Of a stretch of DNA of 64,000 nucleotides, positions 29,371-38,066 are shown one piece after another (positions within the stretch are counted from its first letter, which is position 1; the number at the start of each line of letters is the position of its first letter). Made by a program: the position numbers and the translations under genes. The DNA is from Aureimonas flava (lineage in GTDB: Bacteria; Pseudomonadota; Alphaproteobacteria; Rhizobiales; Rhizobiaceae). Where the stretch lies: contig NZ_QYRN01000002.1 of NCBI RefSeq assembly GCF_003583935.1, positions 434,001 through 498,000 on the forward strand, given 5' to 3'. The notes beneath the pieces were generated by a model. The model was not told the DNA's origin. It worked only from the letters and a program-made list of their open reading frames with translations, and searched no databases.

Positions 29371-29934
29371 TCAGGCCAGCACGCCCTCGTAGAGTTCGTC
29401 CAGCCGCAGTTCGATCGCGATGCCGGGAAGCGGAAGCACGGCTTCCATCCCTTCCAGGGTGTGCTCCTCCCAGTCCGCCCTTTCGATCCGGGACCATACG
29501 ACGGCGTGAGAGCGGTCCGGCTCCATCAGCACGATATGGCGCAGCAACGGCATGGACTTGTATTCGCCGATCTTGCGCAACCGGTCGAAGTCGCGCGTGG
29601 AGGGTGACAGGACTTCGAATACGACGGTGGGCTCGCTGGCGATCCGCGCATCCGGGTCGGTCGGTCCGCAGTCAACGCCGACGTCGGGACGGCGGATCTG
29701 TCCGGGCCGCGTCTCCACCGCGCCGTCGGCGGTGAACGGAATGCAGGGTCCGTTGCGAAGGCGGATCCTCAAAGCCACGAGGATGTTCACCACGACGAGG
29801 TCGTGCCGACGCGTGGCGCCCGTCATCATCTTCAGCGGAAAGCCGTCCACGAGTTCGTAGCGGTCGTCCTGTTCCGCCTGCCAGTCGAGGAACGCGTCGG
29901 TCGTCCATGGAACCACGGCGGAAACGACGCTCAT
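29371..29934 (-). CDS. Uma2 family (DUF820) restriction-endonuclease-fold protein, second copy
   Basis: A 187-aa Uma2/DUF820 protein: RYELVDGFPLKM near residue 25, IRRPDVGVDCG, the VVFEVLSPSTRDFD motif and the Lys of KIGEYKSMPLLRHIVLM. It is only distantly similar to the copy at 805-1362, so the two are not a recent duplication. Its ATG overlaps the stop of the SRPBCC-like frame (TGATG) and it converges on mnmE with a 4-bp gap. It may be co-transcribed with the ArsR gene. Confidence 0.85.
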   Translation of the reverse strand: MSVVSAVVPWTTDAFLDWQAEQDDRYELVDGFPLKMMTGATRRHDLVVVNILVALRIRLRNGPCIPFTADGAVETRPGQIRRPDVGVDCGPTDPDARIASEPTVVFEVLSPSTRDFDRLRKIGEYKSMPLLRHIVLMEPDRSHAVVWSRIERADWEEHTLEGMEAVLPLPGIAIELRLDELYEGVLA

Positions 29935-30338
29935 CAGGTTGTCCTCGTACCCGGTTGGTGTCCCCCGCCAAGATAGGCCGGACCGCCCTGGGCTTGAAGG
30001 GGAAAGTGCCTAGGCCGCCACCGCCTCCCGCCTGTCGAGGACGCGGTCGATGAGGCCCCATTCCAGGGCGTCCTCTGCCGCGTTCCGCCGCCGTCGGTCG
30101 GCGCGATGCTGAAGGTCACCACGCTTTCGCGAAAGGGCGGTGTCGCCTCGCGCGTCCGGTAGCGGGCCTCCCGCCCCGGAACGCTCGCAACGGGTTCGGC
30201 CGGGCAGAGATCGGCGGCGGACAGCCATCGGTCGCGCCAGCACGGGGTCGTCAGCGCCAGCCAGACCTTGTGCGGCGGCGCCGCGAGCTCGACCTCGAGA
30301 TCGATCGCCGGGCGGAGCCGGGGTTCGCGTTCGCTCAT
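29934..30338 (-). pseudogene. SRPBCC/AHSA1-type gene with replaced C-terminus
   Basis: The open frame (134 codons, ATG at 30338) starts as a typical activator-of-Hsp90-like SRPBCC protein: IDLEVELAAPPHKVWLALTT then SVVTFSIAPTDGGGT at about residue 80. It then loses all resemblance to the family, whose missing half should hold the last beta strand and the long C-terminal helix. From there the sequence read in another frame gives a ClpP-like ending (30010-30084). The ATG overlaps the arsR stop, the normal ArsR-SRPBCC operon layout, so the gene was probably functional before a deletion or recombination. Confidence 0.65.
30010..30084 (-). pseudogene. Remnant resembling the C-terminus of ClpP
   Basis: Read in the frame ending with TAG at 30010-30012, 24 codons give NAAEDALEWGLIDRVLDRRE plus AVAA. 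This strongly resembles the end of ClpP, where an (M)SAEEA-type helix is followed by GLID-V. No start, catalytic Ser, His or Asp region is present. It abuts the truncated SRPBCC sequence and looks like the join point of a deletion. Confidence 0.55.
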
Positions 30339-30649
30339 GGGTCCATCTCCCGGAGGACGTCGCGCAGGGCGTCGATCCGCGCCGGCCAATAGGCGCGATA
30401 CCGGTCGAGCCATTGCGCGATCCGCGCCACCCCCGCCGGGTCCACCTCGTAGTTCACGAAGCGCCCGCAGCGCTCCTGGCGGACGAGGCCCGCGCCCCGC
30501 AGCACGGAGAGATGCTGCGACATGGCGGGCTGGCTGATCGCTAGGTCCGCCCGCAGCGCGCTGGCGTTCATCCGCCCGGCCGCCAGCCGCTCGAAGATCG
30601 TGCGGCGGGTCGGATCGGCCAGCGCCCGGAAGATCTCGTTCTCGACCAT
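30335..30649 (-). CDS. ArsR-family winged-helix regulator
   Basis: A regulator of about 104 aa of the ArsR subtype usually paired with SRPBCC proteins. Core: IFRALADPTRRTIFERLA, then DLAISQPAMSQHLSVLRGAGLV (recognition helix) and GRFVNYEVD. No metal-binding CxC motif is seen. I prefer ATG 30649 (MVENEIFRAL) over 30658 because a 20-bp palindrome covering 30655-30674 includes the upstream ATG. The stop overlaps the SRPBCC-like start (ATGA). Confidence 0.9.
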   Translation of the reverse strand: MVENEIFRALADPTRRTIFERLAAGRMNASALRADLAISQPAMSQHLSVLRGAGLVRQERCGRFVNYEVDPAGVARIAQWLDRYRAYWPARIDALRDVLREMDP

Positions 30650-30654
30650 GCCAT

Positions 30655-30674
30655 ACATAAGCAGGTACTTATGT
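30655..30674. promoter_or_regulatory. Candidate ArsR operator palindrome
   Basis: ACATAAG-N6-CTTATGT is a perfect 7-bp-arm inverted repeat beginning 6 bp upstream of the preferred arsR start, and AT-rich compared with its surroundings. ArsR-family dimers bind such symmetric sites, so autorepression is likely. Confidence 0.65.
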
Positions 30675-30733
30675 GATTCGCAACGCCCGGTGCGTGGGCC
30701 CGCGTTTCCCGGCGGCGCGGCGCGCGGGATCGA

Positions 30734-30762
30734 TTGACACGCTCCCGGCAGCAGGGCTTAAC
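30734..30762 (+). promoter_or_regulatory. Candidate sigma-70 promoter of mnmG
   Basis: TTGACA (30734-30739), a 17-bp spacer and CTTAAC (30757-30762). The predicted transcription start is only a base or two before the mnmG ATG at 30771, and no Shine-Dalgarno is present, so a leaderless transcript is possible. Confidence 0.5.
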
Positions 30763-30770
30763 CCTTTCCC

Positions 30771-32654
30771 ATGACGCAGAACCCAACGGATCTTTCCGCC
30801 GACGTCGTGGTGATCGGCGGCGGCCACGCGGGCGTGGAGGCGGCCTGCGCGGCGGCTCGCGCCGGCGCGGCGACGATCCTTCTCACCCATGCCTTCGCGA
30901 CCGTCGGCGCCATGAGCTGCAACCCGGCGATCGGCGGCATCGGCAAGGGCCACCTCGTGCGCGAGATCGATGCGCTGGGCGGGGTGATGGGCCGTGCGGC
31001 GGACCGGGGCGGCATCCAGTTCCGCCTCCTCAACCGGCGCAAGGGCCCGGCCGTGCGCGGGCCCCGGACCCAAGCCGACCGCAAGCTCTACCGCGCCGCC
31101 GTGCAGGAGGCGGTGCGCCGGCAGGACGGCCTTCGCGTGATGGAGGGCGACGCCTTCGACCTCGGCTTCGACGCCGGCGGCCGGGTCTGTGCCGTGATGC
31201 TGGAAGACGGGCGGCGCATCGGCTGCGGCGCGGCGGTCCTGACCACCGGCACGTTCCTGAACGGGCTGATCCACCTCGGCGACGTCAAGATCCCGGCAGG
31301 CCGGGTCGGCGAGCGGCCCTCGCTCGGCCTGTCCGCCACGCTGCGCCGGCTGGGCCTTCGGCTCGGCCGCCTGAAGACCGGAACGCCCGCCCGCCTCGAC
31401 GGCGCGACGATCGACTGGGCAGGGCTCGACCGGCAGGGGCCGGACGCCGAACCCTATCCCTTCTCCTATCTCACCACGCGGATCGACAACCGGCAGATCG
31501 ATTGCGGCATCACCCGCACGACGCCCGAGACCCACCGGATCATCCGCGACAACCTCCATCGCTCGGCGCTCTATTCCGGCGAGATCGAGGGCGTCGGCCC
31601 GCGCTACTGTCCCTCGATCGAGGACAAGATCGTCAAGTTCGGGGAGCGCGACGGCCACCAGGTCTTCCTGGAGCCGGAGGGGCTGGACGATGCGACCGTG
31701 TATCCCAACGGCCTGTCGACCTCGCTGCCCGCCGACGTGCAGGAGCTCTTCCTGCGCTCGCTTCCCGGTCTCGAGCGCGTCGCTGTGCTGAAGCCCGGCT
31801 ATGCGATCGAATACGACCATGTCGACCCGCGCGAGCTGACGCGCGCGCTGGAGGCGCGCGCCGCGCCCGGCCTGTTCCTGGCCGGCCAGATCAACGGCAC
31901 CACGGGCTACGAGGAAGCGGCGGCGCAGGGGCTTCTCGCCGGGCTCAACGCAGCGCGCCGGGCGTGCGGTGCCGAGCCTGCAGTGATCGACCGGTCCGAC
32001 GCCTATCTCGGCGTAATGGTGGACGACCTGACGCGCACCGGCGTCACCGAGCCCTACCGCATGTTCACCAGCCGCGCCGAGTTCCGCCTGTCGCTGCGCG
32101 CCGACAATGCGGACCGACGGCTGACGCCGCTCGCGATCGGCTGGGGGATCGCCGAGCCCGAGCGCCGCGCCGCCTTCGGGGCGAGCGAAACGGCGCTGGC
32201 CGCGGCCCGTGCGCGCCTCCAGACCCTCAGCCTCACCAGCAGCGAGGCGGCCCGTCGCGGTCTCCCGGTGAACCAGGACGGGCGCACGCGCTCGGCCTGG
32301 ATCCTGCTGTCGCATGCCGATATAGACCTCGAACGGCTCGCCGCGGTCTGGCCCGAACTCGGCGCGATGGAGGGATCGGTTCGGGAGCGGATCGAGATCG
32401 AGGCGGTCTACGACGTGTATCTGGATCGCCAGCGACGCGACCAGGCGCAGTTGAAGCGCGACGAAGCGCGGCAGTTTCCCGCGGGGTTCGACTTCGCCGC
32501 GATCAAGGGTCTGTCCAACGAGCTTCGCCAGAAGCTGGTGGAGCGCCGGCCCGGCAGCCTCGCCGAGGCGGAGCGGATCGACGGGATGACGCCGAGCGCC
32601 CTGGCGCTCCTCCTCGTGGCGCTTCGAAAGCAAGACCTTGCGCACGCCGCGTGA
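30771..32654 (+). CDS. mnmG: MnmG (GidA), tRNA uridine modification FAD enzyme
   Basis: A 627-aa FAD-binding partner of MnmE in tRNA wobble-uridine modification. The dinucleotide-binding motif [14 protein letters not shown] is at residue 11, followed by [23 protein letters not shown] and the long [13 protein letters not shown] insertion (both shown only in part here as landmarks). The second FAD segment includes [21 protein letters not shown]. Full length. It begins the mnmG-rsmG-parA-parB run. Confidence 0.97.
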   Translation: MTQNPTDLSADVVVIGGGHAGVEAACAAARAGAATILLTHAFATVGAMSCNPAIGGIGKGHLVREIDALGGVMGRAADRGGIQFRLLNRRKGPAVRGPRTQADRKLYRAAVQEAVRRQDGLRVMEGDAFDLGFDAGGRVCAVMLEDGRRIGCGAAVLTTGTFLNGLIHLGDVKIPAGRVGERPSLGLSATLRRLGLRLGRLKTGTPARLDGATIDWAGLDRQGPDAEPYPFSYLTTRIDNRQIDCGITRTTPETHRIIRDNLHRSALYSGEIEGVGPRYCPSIEDKIVKFGERDGHQVFLEPEGLDDATVYPNGLSTSLPADVQELFLRSLPGLERVAVLKPGYAIEYDHVDPRELTRALEARAAPGLFLAGQINGTTGYEEAAAQGLLAGLNAARRACGAEPAVIDRSDAYLGVMVDDLTRTGVTEPYRMFTSRAEFRLSLRADNADRRLTPLAIGWGIAEPERRAAFGASETALAAARARLQTLSLTSSEAARRGLPVNQDGRTRSAWILLSHADIDLERLAAVWPELGAMEGSVRERIEIEAVYDVYLDRQRRDQAQLKRDEARQFPAGFDFAAIKGLSNELRQKLVERRPGSLAEAERIDGMTPSALALLLVALRKQDLAHAA

Positions 32655-32718
32655 CCGCCGGGGCGCGCCGCCCCCTCGCCCCGCCGCCGCGCCGAAGCGG
32701 CCTGCGCCCCGCCCCCGC

Positions 32719-33381
32719 ATGGGCAAGGCGGCCACCGAGGCCAAGCTCGCCGAGGAGCGCGCGCTGGTCCTGTCGCGGCACGGTGTTTCACGTGAAACGC
32801 TGGAGCGGCTCGACGCCTATGTCGCCTTGCTGCGCACGTGGCAGGCCCGCATCAATCTCGTGTCGCCCGCCACGATCCCCGAAATCTGGACCCGGCACGT
32901 CGAGGACGGCCTCGTGCTGGGCGAGCGGGCGCGCGGCACCGTGCGCTGGGCCGATCTCGGGTCGGGAGCGGGTCTTCCGGGCCTTGTCCTCGGGATCCTC
33001 GTCGCCGATCGCGAGGGCGCCGAGGTGCATCTGGTCGAGAGCAATGCCAAGAAGGCGGCGTTCCTGCGCACCGTGGCGCGCGAGCTGGCGCTGCCCGTCA
33101 CCGTCCACGCCGCGCGGATCGAGGATTGCGGCGCGGTGCTCTCCGCGGTCCAGGCGATCAGCGCCCGTGCCCTCGCCTCCCTGGACGATCTGTTCGCGCT
33201 GGTCGCCCCGCACGCCGCACCGGACGCCGTGTTCTGGTTCCTGAAGGGCCGCGCGCACGAGAGCGAAATCGCTGAGGCCGCTGCCCATTGGCGCTTCGAC
33301 ATGGTAAAGCATGCGTCGCCGGTCGAGGACGGCTCGGTGCTTCTGGAGATCCGCTCGCTGGAGCGTCTCCGCGCCCCCTGA
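32719..33381 (+). CDS. rsmG: RsmG (GidB), 16S rRNA m7G527 methyltransferase
   Basis: A 220-aa SAM-dependent methyltransferase that modifies G527 of 16S rRNA. SAM-binding WADLGSGAGLPGLVL (about residue 76) and VHLVESNAKKAAFLR are conserved; the N-terminal INLVSPATIPEIWTRHVEDGL is the family substrate region. ATG at 32719 was chosen; the frame is open upstream across the mnmG stop. A parS-like site lies inside the gene and encodes GVSRET, as in many bacteria with parS in gidB. Confidence 0.95.
   Translation: MGKAATEAKLAEERALVLSRHGVSRETLERLDAYVALLRTWQARINLVSPATIPEIWTRHVEDGLVLGERARGTVRWADLGSGAGLPGLVLGILVADREGAEVHLVESNAKKAAFLRTVARELALPVTVHAARIEDCGAVLSAVQAISARALASLDDLFALVAPHAAPDAVFWFLKGRAHESEIAEAAAHWRFDMVKHASPVEDGSVLLEIRSLERLRAP
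32784..32799. promoter_or_regulatory. parS-like site 3, inside rsmG
   Basis: TGTTTCACGTGAAACG matches parS at 15 of 16 positions. It lies within the rsmG coding sequence, about 640 bp from parA, the classic location of parS in gidB genes. Confidence 0.9.
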
Positions 33382-33442
33382 GGGACGCCGACCACAACCG
33401 AAAGCATGGGCCCGGCTTGGCCAGTCCGGGTGGAGTTGAGAC

Positions 33443-34252
33443 ATGGACACGCTTTCCGTCCCGCGCATGCGCGTCATCACGGTTGCGAACCAGAAGGGCG
33501 GCGTCGGCAAGACGACCACGGCGATCAACCTCGCGACGGCGCTGGCGGCCATCGGCAAGCGCACGTTGCTGATCGACCTCGATCCGCAGGGCAACGCCTC
33601 CACCGGTCTCGGCATCGACCGCGAGGACCGGGCGGTCTCGTCCTACGACGTCCTGGTGGAGAACGCCTCGGTCACCGAGGCCGCGATGGAGACGGCGGTC
33701 CCCAACCTCTGGGTGGTGCCGTCGACGCTCGACCTCCTTGGCGTCGAGATGGAGATATCGAGCGCCGCGAGCCGCGCCTACCGCCTGCGCGACGCGCTGC
33801 ACTTCCATGTCGAGGAGACCGCGCGCTTCGATTTCGTGCTGGTGGACTGCCCGCCCTCGCTCAACCTGCTCACCGTGAACGCCATGGCCGCGGCGGACGC
33901 GATCCTGGTGCCGCTGCAATGCGAGTTCTTCGCGCTTGAAGGGCTCAGCCAGCTTCTGGAGACGGTGGAGCAGGTGCGCGACACGCTGAACCCCGCCCTG
34001 TCGCTCCATGGCATCGTGCTGACCATGTTCGACGGGCGCAACAACCTGGCGAGCCAGGTGGTGCGCGACGTGCGCTCCTATATGGGCGACCACGTCTACG
34101 AGACGGTGATCCCGCGCAACGTGCGCGTTTCGGAGGCGCCGAGCTTCGGCAAACCGGCGATCCTCTACGACATGAAGTGCCCCGGCAGCCAGGCCTATAT
34201 CCGCCTCGCCTCCGAGGTGATCCAGCGCGAGCGCGAGCTCGCGGCGGCCTGA
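33443..34252 (+). CDS. parA: ParA, chromosome-partitioning ATPase
   Basis: A 269-aa deviant-Walker ATPase that binds DNA when ATP-bound and moves ParB-parS complexes. The deviant Walker A motif KGGVGKTT (about residue 20), the LIDLDPQGNASTGLG segment and VLVDCPPSLNLL are present. It is of the short chromosomal type, without an N-terminal HTH. parB follows after 88 bp. It sits about 10 kb from the putative oriC. Confidence 0.96.
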   Translation: MDTLSVPRMRVITVANQKGGVGKTTTAINLATALAAIGKRTLLIDLDPQGNASTGLGIDREDRAVSSYDVLVENASVTEAAMETAVPNLWVVPSTLDLLGVEMEISSAASRAYRLRDALHFHVEETARFDFVLVDCPPSLNLLTVNAMAAADAILVPLQCEFFALEGLSQLLETVEQVRDTLNPALSLHGIVLTMFDGRNNLASQVVRDVRSYMGDHVYETVIPRNVRVSEAPSFGKPAILYDMKCPGSQAYIRLASEVIQRERELAAA

Positions 34253-34340
34253 TCCGTTCCATTCCCACGGGCCCATCCCCACGGGCGGGCCGACCGCCGC
34301 ACGGGGCCACCGCGCCCCCCACGAATTCCAGGAGACCGGC

Positions 34341-35315
34341 ATGAACGAGGACAAGGGACGCCAGAGGCTGGGTCGCGGGCTCGCCTCCCTGATCGGCGGG
34401 TCGGCGTCCTCGGCGCTGCCGTCGCGCGCGGGGACCGCCTTTCCGGGCCCGGCCATGGCGCGCGAGGCGCCGGCCGGCGAACGGCGCGTCGCGCCCGCCG
34501 AGCTGCGCCCCAACCCGAAGAACCCCCGTCGCCACTTCGACGAGGCGGAGCTCGCCGAACTCACCGCCTCCGTGCGGCAGCACGGCGTGGTGCAGCCGAT
34601 CCTGGTGCGCCGGGTGGAGGGCGCTGCGGGCTTCGAGATCGTCGCCGGCGAGCGACGCTGGCGCGCCGCCAAGGCCGCCGGGTCCAAGGACGTGCCGATC
34701 GTCCTGCGCGAGATCTCCGACCGGCAGTCGCTCGAGATCGCCATCATCGAGAACGTCCAGCGCGCCGACCTCGACCCGATCGAGGAGGCGATGGGCTACG
34801 AGATGCTGATCGCCGAGCACGGCTACACCCAGGCCGACCTTGCCGACGTGGTGGGCAAGAGCCGCAGCCACGTCGCCAACACGCTCCGCCTCCTGAAGCT
34901 GCCGGACAGCGTCAAGGACATGGTGCAGCGGGGCGAACTGTCGGCGGGCGCCGCGCGCACGGCCGTCGCGCAGGACGATCCCGAGCGGTTCGCGCGTCGC
35001 ATCGTGGACGAGGGCCTCAGCGTGCGCGAGGCGGAAAGCCTCGCCCGCGGACCCGAGGCGCCGCCCGCCCCGAAGCCGCTGCCGCGCAAGCGCACGCCGG
35101 TCGCCCCTGCCGCGCCGGAAGCCTCCGACGCGCGCGCGCTGGCCGACCTCCTGTCCGAGACGCTCGGCCTGCCCGTGACGATCGACATGGCGGGCCAGGG
35201 CGGCACGCTGCACCTCGCCTTCCGCGACCTCGACCAGCTCGACGCGGTGTGCCGCCTGCTCCAGGCGGGTGGTCATGTCGCGGGGGAAGCCGGCCCGCGC
35301 ATCCGCAATCTGTAA
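34341..35315 (+). CDS. parB: ParB, parS-binding CTPase
   Basis: A 324-aa ParB. The N-terminus RLGRGLASLIGG is the ParA-stimulating segment; CTP-binding motifs include RPNPKNPRRHF and GERRWRAAK (about residue 103); the HTH TQADLADVVGKSRSHVANTLRLL (landmark GKSRSHVANTL near residue 175) recognises parS; the C-terminal 60 residues form the dimerisation domain. It probably loads at the five parS-like sites in this window. The stop codon is part of TAAGCCGGCTTA, a 12-bp palindrome. Confidence 0.96.
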   Translation: MNEDKGRQRLGRGLASLIGGSASSALPSRAGTAFPGPAMAREAPAGERRVAPAELRPNPKNPRRHFDEAELAELTASVRQHGVVQPILVRRVEGAAGFEIVAGERRWRAAKAAGSKDVPIVLREISDRQSLEIAIIENVQRADLDPIEEAMGYEMLIAEHGYTQADLADVVGKSRSHVANTLRLLKLPDSVKDMVQRGELSAGAARTAVAQDDPERFARRIVDEGLSVREAESLARGPEAPPAPKPLPRKRTPVAPAAPEASDARALADLLSETLGLPVTIDMAGQGGTLHLAFRDLDQLDAVCRLLQAGGHVAGEAGPRIRNL

Positions 35316-35335
35316 GCCGGCTTAGTCCGAACGGC

Positions 35336-35740
35336 TCACTCTGCCGGAACGGGGCAGCTCATGTCCCCTTCCTCGCAGGCGAGGTAGCCCCGGAGGTCGG
35401 CGCTTCGCGCCCTCGACGTGTCGGCGAGGCACTGGGCCTCCACCATGGGCTGGGCGCTGCCGCCCTGGACGGCCGAGGCGCGGAAGGCGCATTCCGCGTC
35501 GCGATAGGCGATCCACGCCCGCTGGGCGTCCCGAAGAAGGTCGAGCCCGCCCCGGTCGTCCGCGAGGCGCTCGCGCACCTGACCGTAGAGGGCGTTCAGC
35601 GTCTCGTCCGCCGCATCCGCGTCGGCTGCCGCGCAGTGCGTGAGCGCGGTCTGGGTCTGCGGATCGGTGCAGTCGACCTCCTGCGCGCGGGCCGGTGCGG
35701 CGAGGGCGAGGAAGGCCGCGAGAGCGGGTGCAAGGCGCAT
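35336..35740 (-). CDS. LprI-like (DUF1311) secreted protein
   Basis: A 134-aa exported protein with a Sec signal peptide (APALAAFLALAAPARAQ) and a DUF1311/LprI-type domain: EVDCTDPQTQTALTHCAA, then LLRDAQRAWIAYRDAECAF and a late Cys pair. Proteins of this family include the mycobacterial lysozyme inhibitor LprI; function here is unknown. The four to five Cys residues suggest disulfides. It converges on parB with a 20-bp gap. It interrupts the usual parB-holA neighbourhood together with the aldo/keto reductase gene. Confidence 0.82.
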   Translation of the reverse strand: MRLAPALAAFLALAAPARAQEVDCTDPQTQTALTHCAAADADAADETLNALYGQVRERLADDRGGLDLLRDAQRAWIAYRDAECAFRASAVQGGSAQPMVEAQCLADTSRARSADLRGYLACEEGDMSCPVPAE

Positions 35741-35805
35741 GGGTGTCGTCTCCCGGGAAAGGGGCGCCGGCCGGAACCGGCGCCGTGGGTCGAAACGCGC
35801 GGCCC

Positions 35806-36849
35806 TCAGCCGTGGTCGAGCACCCGGTCGGCCGGGCCGAACCGGTCGCGCGCCGTGTTGTACTGGTGCCAGTAGGGATAGAGCACCGGCGGGCGGCTGA
35901 CATCGTCCAAACGCTTGCGCTCGTCGTCGGTGAGCTTCAGCGAGGCGGCGGCGATGTTGTCGCGGAACTGGTCCTCGCGGCGTCCGCCGATGACGAGCGA
36001 GGCGACGGCGGGGCGGCCGAGCAGCCAGGCGAGCGCAACTTGCGCGGCCGAGACCCCCCTGCCCTCCCCGATCTCGGCGAGCACGTCCACGATCCGCCAC
36101 AGACGGTCCTCGTCGCGGATCGGCGGCTCGGTCCAGCCGGCGGTGAGGCGCGAGCCCTCGGCCGACGCGCCGCGCCGGTGCTTGCCCGACAGGAGGCCGC
36201 CGGCGAGCGGGCTCCAGACGAGGACCCCGAGGCCCTGGTCCACCGAGAGCGGCAGCAGCTCGTATTCGGCCTCGCGCGCCTCCAGCGTGTAGTGGATCTG
36301 CTGGGTGACGAAGCGCGGGTGGTGGTGGAGGTCGGAGATGCCGAGCCCCTTCATCACCTGCCAGGCCGCGTAGTTCGAGCAGCCGATGTAGCGGATCTTA
36401 CCTTGGGTGACGAGCGTGTCGAGCGCGGCGATCGTCTCTTCGAGCGGCGTCGTGCCGTCCCATTCGTGGCAGTAGTAGATGTCGATCACGTCGGTGCGGA
36501 GCCGCTTCAGCGAGCGCTCGCATTCGCGGATCACGTGATGGCGCGACAGCCCCTCGTCGTTCGGCCCCTCGCCGATGCGCATGCGCACCTTGGAGGCGAG
36601 GAGCACGTCGTTCGGGCGCTCGGCCCCGAGCACCTCGCCGATGATCTCCTCCGACAGGCCGCCCGAATACATGTTGGCCGTGTCGATCAGGTTGATGCCG
36701 GCGTCGAGGCAGAGGTGGATCAGCCCCCTCGCCTCGCGGGCGTCGGTGGCCCCGACGCTGCCGAAAACGCCGGCGCCCCCGAAGGTCATCGTGCCCATGG
36801 TGAGCGCCGAGACCTTCAGTCCCGACCGTCCGAGCGTCCTGTATTCCAT
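35806..36849 (-). CDS. Aldo/keto reductase
   Basis: A 347-aa NADPH-dependent oxidoreductase of the AKR superfamily (type related to YajO/PhdYeFN-like reductases). The catalytic Asp and Tyr are in INLIDTANMYSGG (about residue 55), the Lys in LLASKVRMR, and the His in IYYCHEWDGTTP; the late VIGGRREDQFRDN segment binds the cofactor phosphate. Substrate unknown. It is monocistronic by spacing (65 bp to lprI, 157 bp to holA). Confidence 0.92.
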   Translation of the reverse strand: MEYRTLGRSGLKVSALTMGTMTFGGAGVFGSVGATDAREARGLIHLCLDAGINLIDTANMYSGGLSEEIIGEVLGAERPNDVLLASKVRMRIGEGPNDEGLSRHHVIRECERSLKRLRTDVIDIYYCHEWDGTTPLEETIAALDTLVTQGKIRYIGCSNYAAWQVMKGLGISDLHHHPRFVTQQIHYTLEAREAEYELLPLSVDQGLGVLVWSPLAGGLLSGKHRRGASAEGSRLTAGWTEPPIRDEDRLWRIVDVLAEIGEGRGVSAAQVALAWLLGRPAVASLVIGGRREDQFRDNIAAASLKLTDDERKRLDDVSRPPVLYPYWHQYNTARDRFGPADRVLDHG

Positions 36850-37006
36850 GGAAAGGTCTCCCCTCGCGGATGCATGGACCGACCCTCCCGCCGGCCCTTC
36901 CGCCGTTAAAGCACATCCTCCGACCCGATGGTGGCCGGATGCGCTTCGATTTGAAATCTTTTGCGCGGGTTTCGGCGGAAAACCAGGCCGAGCCGCCGCC
37001 GATGCG

Positions 37007-38053
37007 TCAGCGGCGGGCGCGGGCGCGCCGTCGCGCCGCTTCGACGCCGATCTCGATCAGGCTGCGCCGCATCACCGTCACCGCCAGGGCGCTCTCGCGC
37101 CGCGACAGGAGAATGTCGTGCTCCAGGCGCCCGAGCACGGCGGCGACGCCCGCCCCGTCCCAGGCGCCGAGCGCCGCCTCGAGCGCCGGCCGCCGCCGGA
37201 AATGCGGGCGGCGGCGCTCCACCACGGCCGACACCGGCGTACCCTTCGCCTCCACCTCGCCGCGCATCACCTGCAGCGCCTGGAAAAAGCGCAGGAGCGC
37301 GCCGTGAAGCTGGAAGGTCGAGGTGCCGGAGGACACGAGCCGGCCGATCAGCTCGGGCAGGCGCTTCACCTCGCCGCTCGCCGCCGCGTCCACCGCCTCG
37401 TCCACCGTCTCGGCCGACACGTCGCCGACGATCGCCTCCACATCCTCCTGCGTGATCTGGCCCTTGCCGAGCGCGAAGAGGCAGAGCTTGCGCACTTCGC
37501 CGCGCGAGGCGAGCCGGTCGGCGCCGAGCCGGGCGCGCAGGGTCTCGCGCGCGGCGCGATCGATCGCGAGGCCCGCCTGCGCCAGTTCCTCGTCGATCAT
37601 CCGGTCGAGCGCCTTGTCCTCGTCCTGGAAGCACGGCAGGGCCATCGCGGCGCGGCCGCGCTCGGCCTGGGTGCGCAGCGGGGCGCTCTTGCGCAGGTCG
37701 CCCGCCTCGATCAGCACCGTGCAGCCGGCCGGCGGGTCGGCGGCAAGGTCGGCCACGGCGTCGGCGAGGTTGCGCCCGTTGCCCGCCCCGCGCACGCGCA
37801 CCAGGCGTCGGCCGCCGAACAGGGAGAGGGTGCGCGCCTCGTCGAACAGGCGGCCGATGTCGCGCTCCAGCTCGTCGGCCTGGAGCGACACGTGCGAGAA
37901 GGGATCGTCCGGCGCCACGCCCGAATGGCGGACCACCGTCTCGGCCCGCTCCGACACGAGGCCGGGGTCGGGCCCGTAGAGCAGGATCACCGGAAAGGAC
38001 GTGTCGGGGCGCGACAGAAAGGCGTCGACCTCGTGCGCCTTCTTGCTGGCCAA
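37007..38053 (-). CDS. holA: HolA, DNA polymerase III delta subunit
   Basis: A 348-aa subunit of the clamp loader. The N-terminal domain starts KKAHEVDAFLSRPD ... VILLYGPDPGLVSERAE, a degenerate AAA+ P-loop region as expected for delta, and later segments LVRVRGAGNGRNLAD and LCLFALGKGQITQEDVEAIV match the alphaproteobacterial family. It is 13 bp downstream of lptE in the leuS-lptE-holA operon that normally adjoins parB in Rhizobiales. Confidence 0.92.
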   Translation of the reverse strand: MASKKAHEVDAFLSRPDTSFPVILLYGPDPGLVSERAETVVRHSGVAPDDPFSHVSLQADELERDIGRLFDEARTLSLFGGRRLVRVRGAGNGRNLADAVADLAADPPAGCTVLIEAGDLRKSAPLRTQAERGRAAMALPCFQDEDKALDRMIDEELAQAGLAIDRAARETLRARLGADRLASRGEVRKLCLFALGKGQITQEDVEAIVGDVSAETVDEAVDAAASGEVKRLPELIGRLVSSGTSTFQLHGALLRFFQALQVMRGEVEAKGTPVSAVVERRRPHFRRRPALEAALGAWDGAGVAAVLGRLEHDILLSRRESALAVTVMRRSLIEIGVEAARRRARARR

Positions 38054-38066
38054 GCCCCCTGCCCCG

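Noticed and set aside
35313-35324. Palindrome TAAGCCGGCTTA at the parB stop
   Set aside because: Short, and constrained by the stop codon; no T-run for termination.
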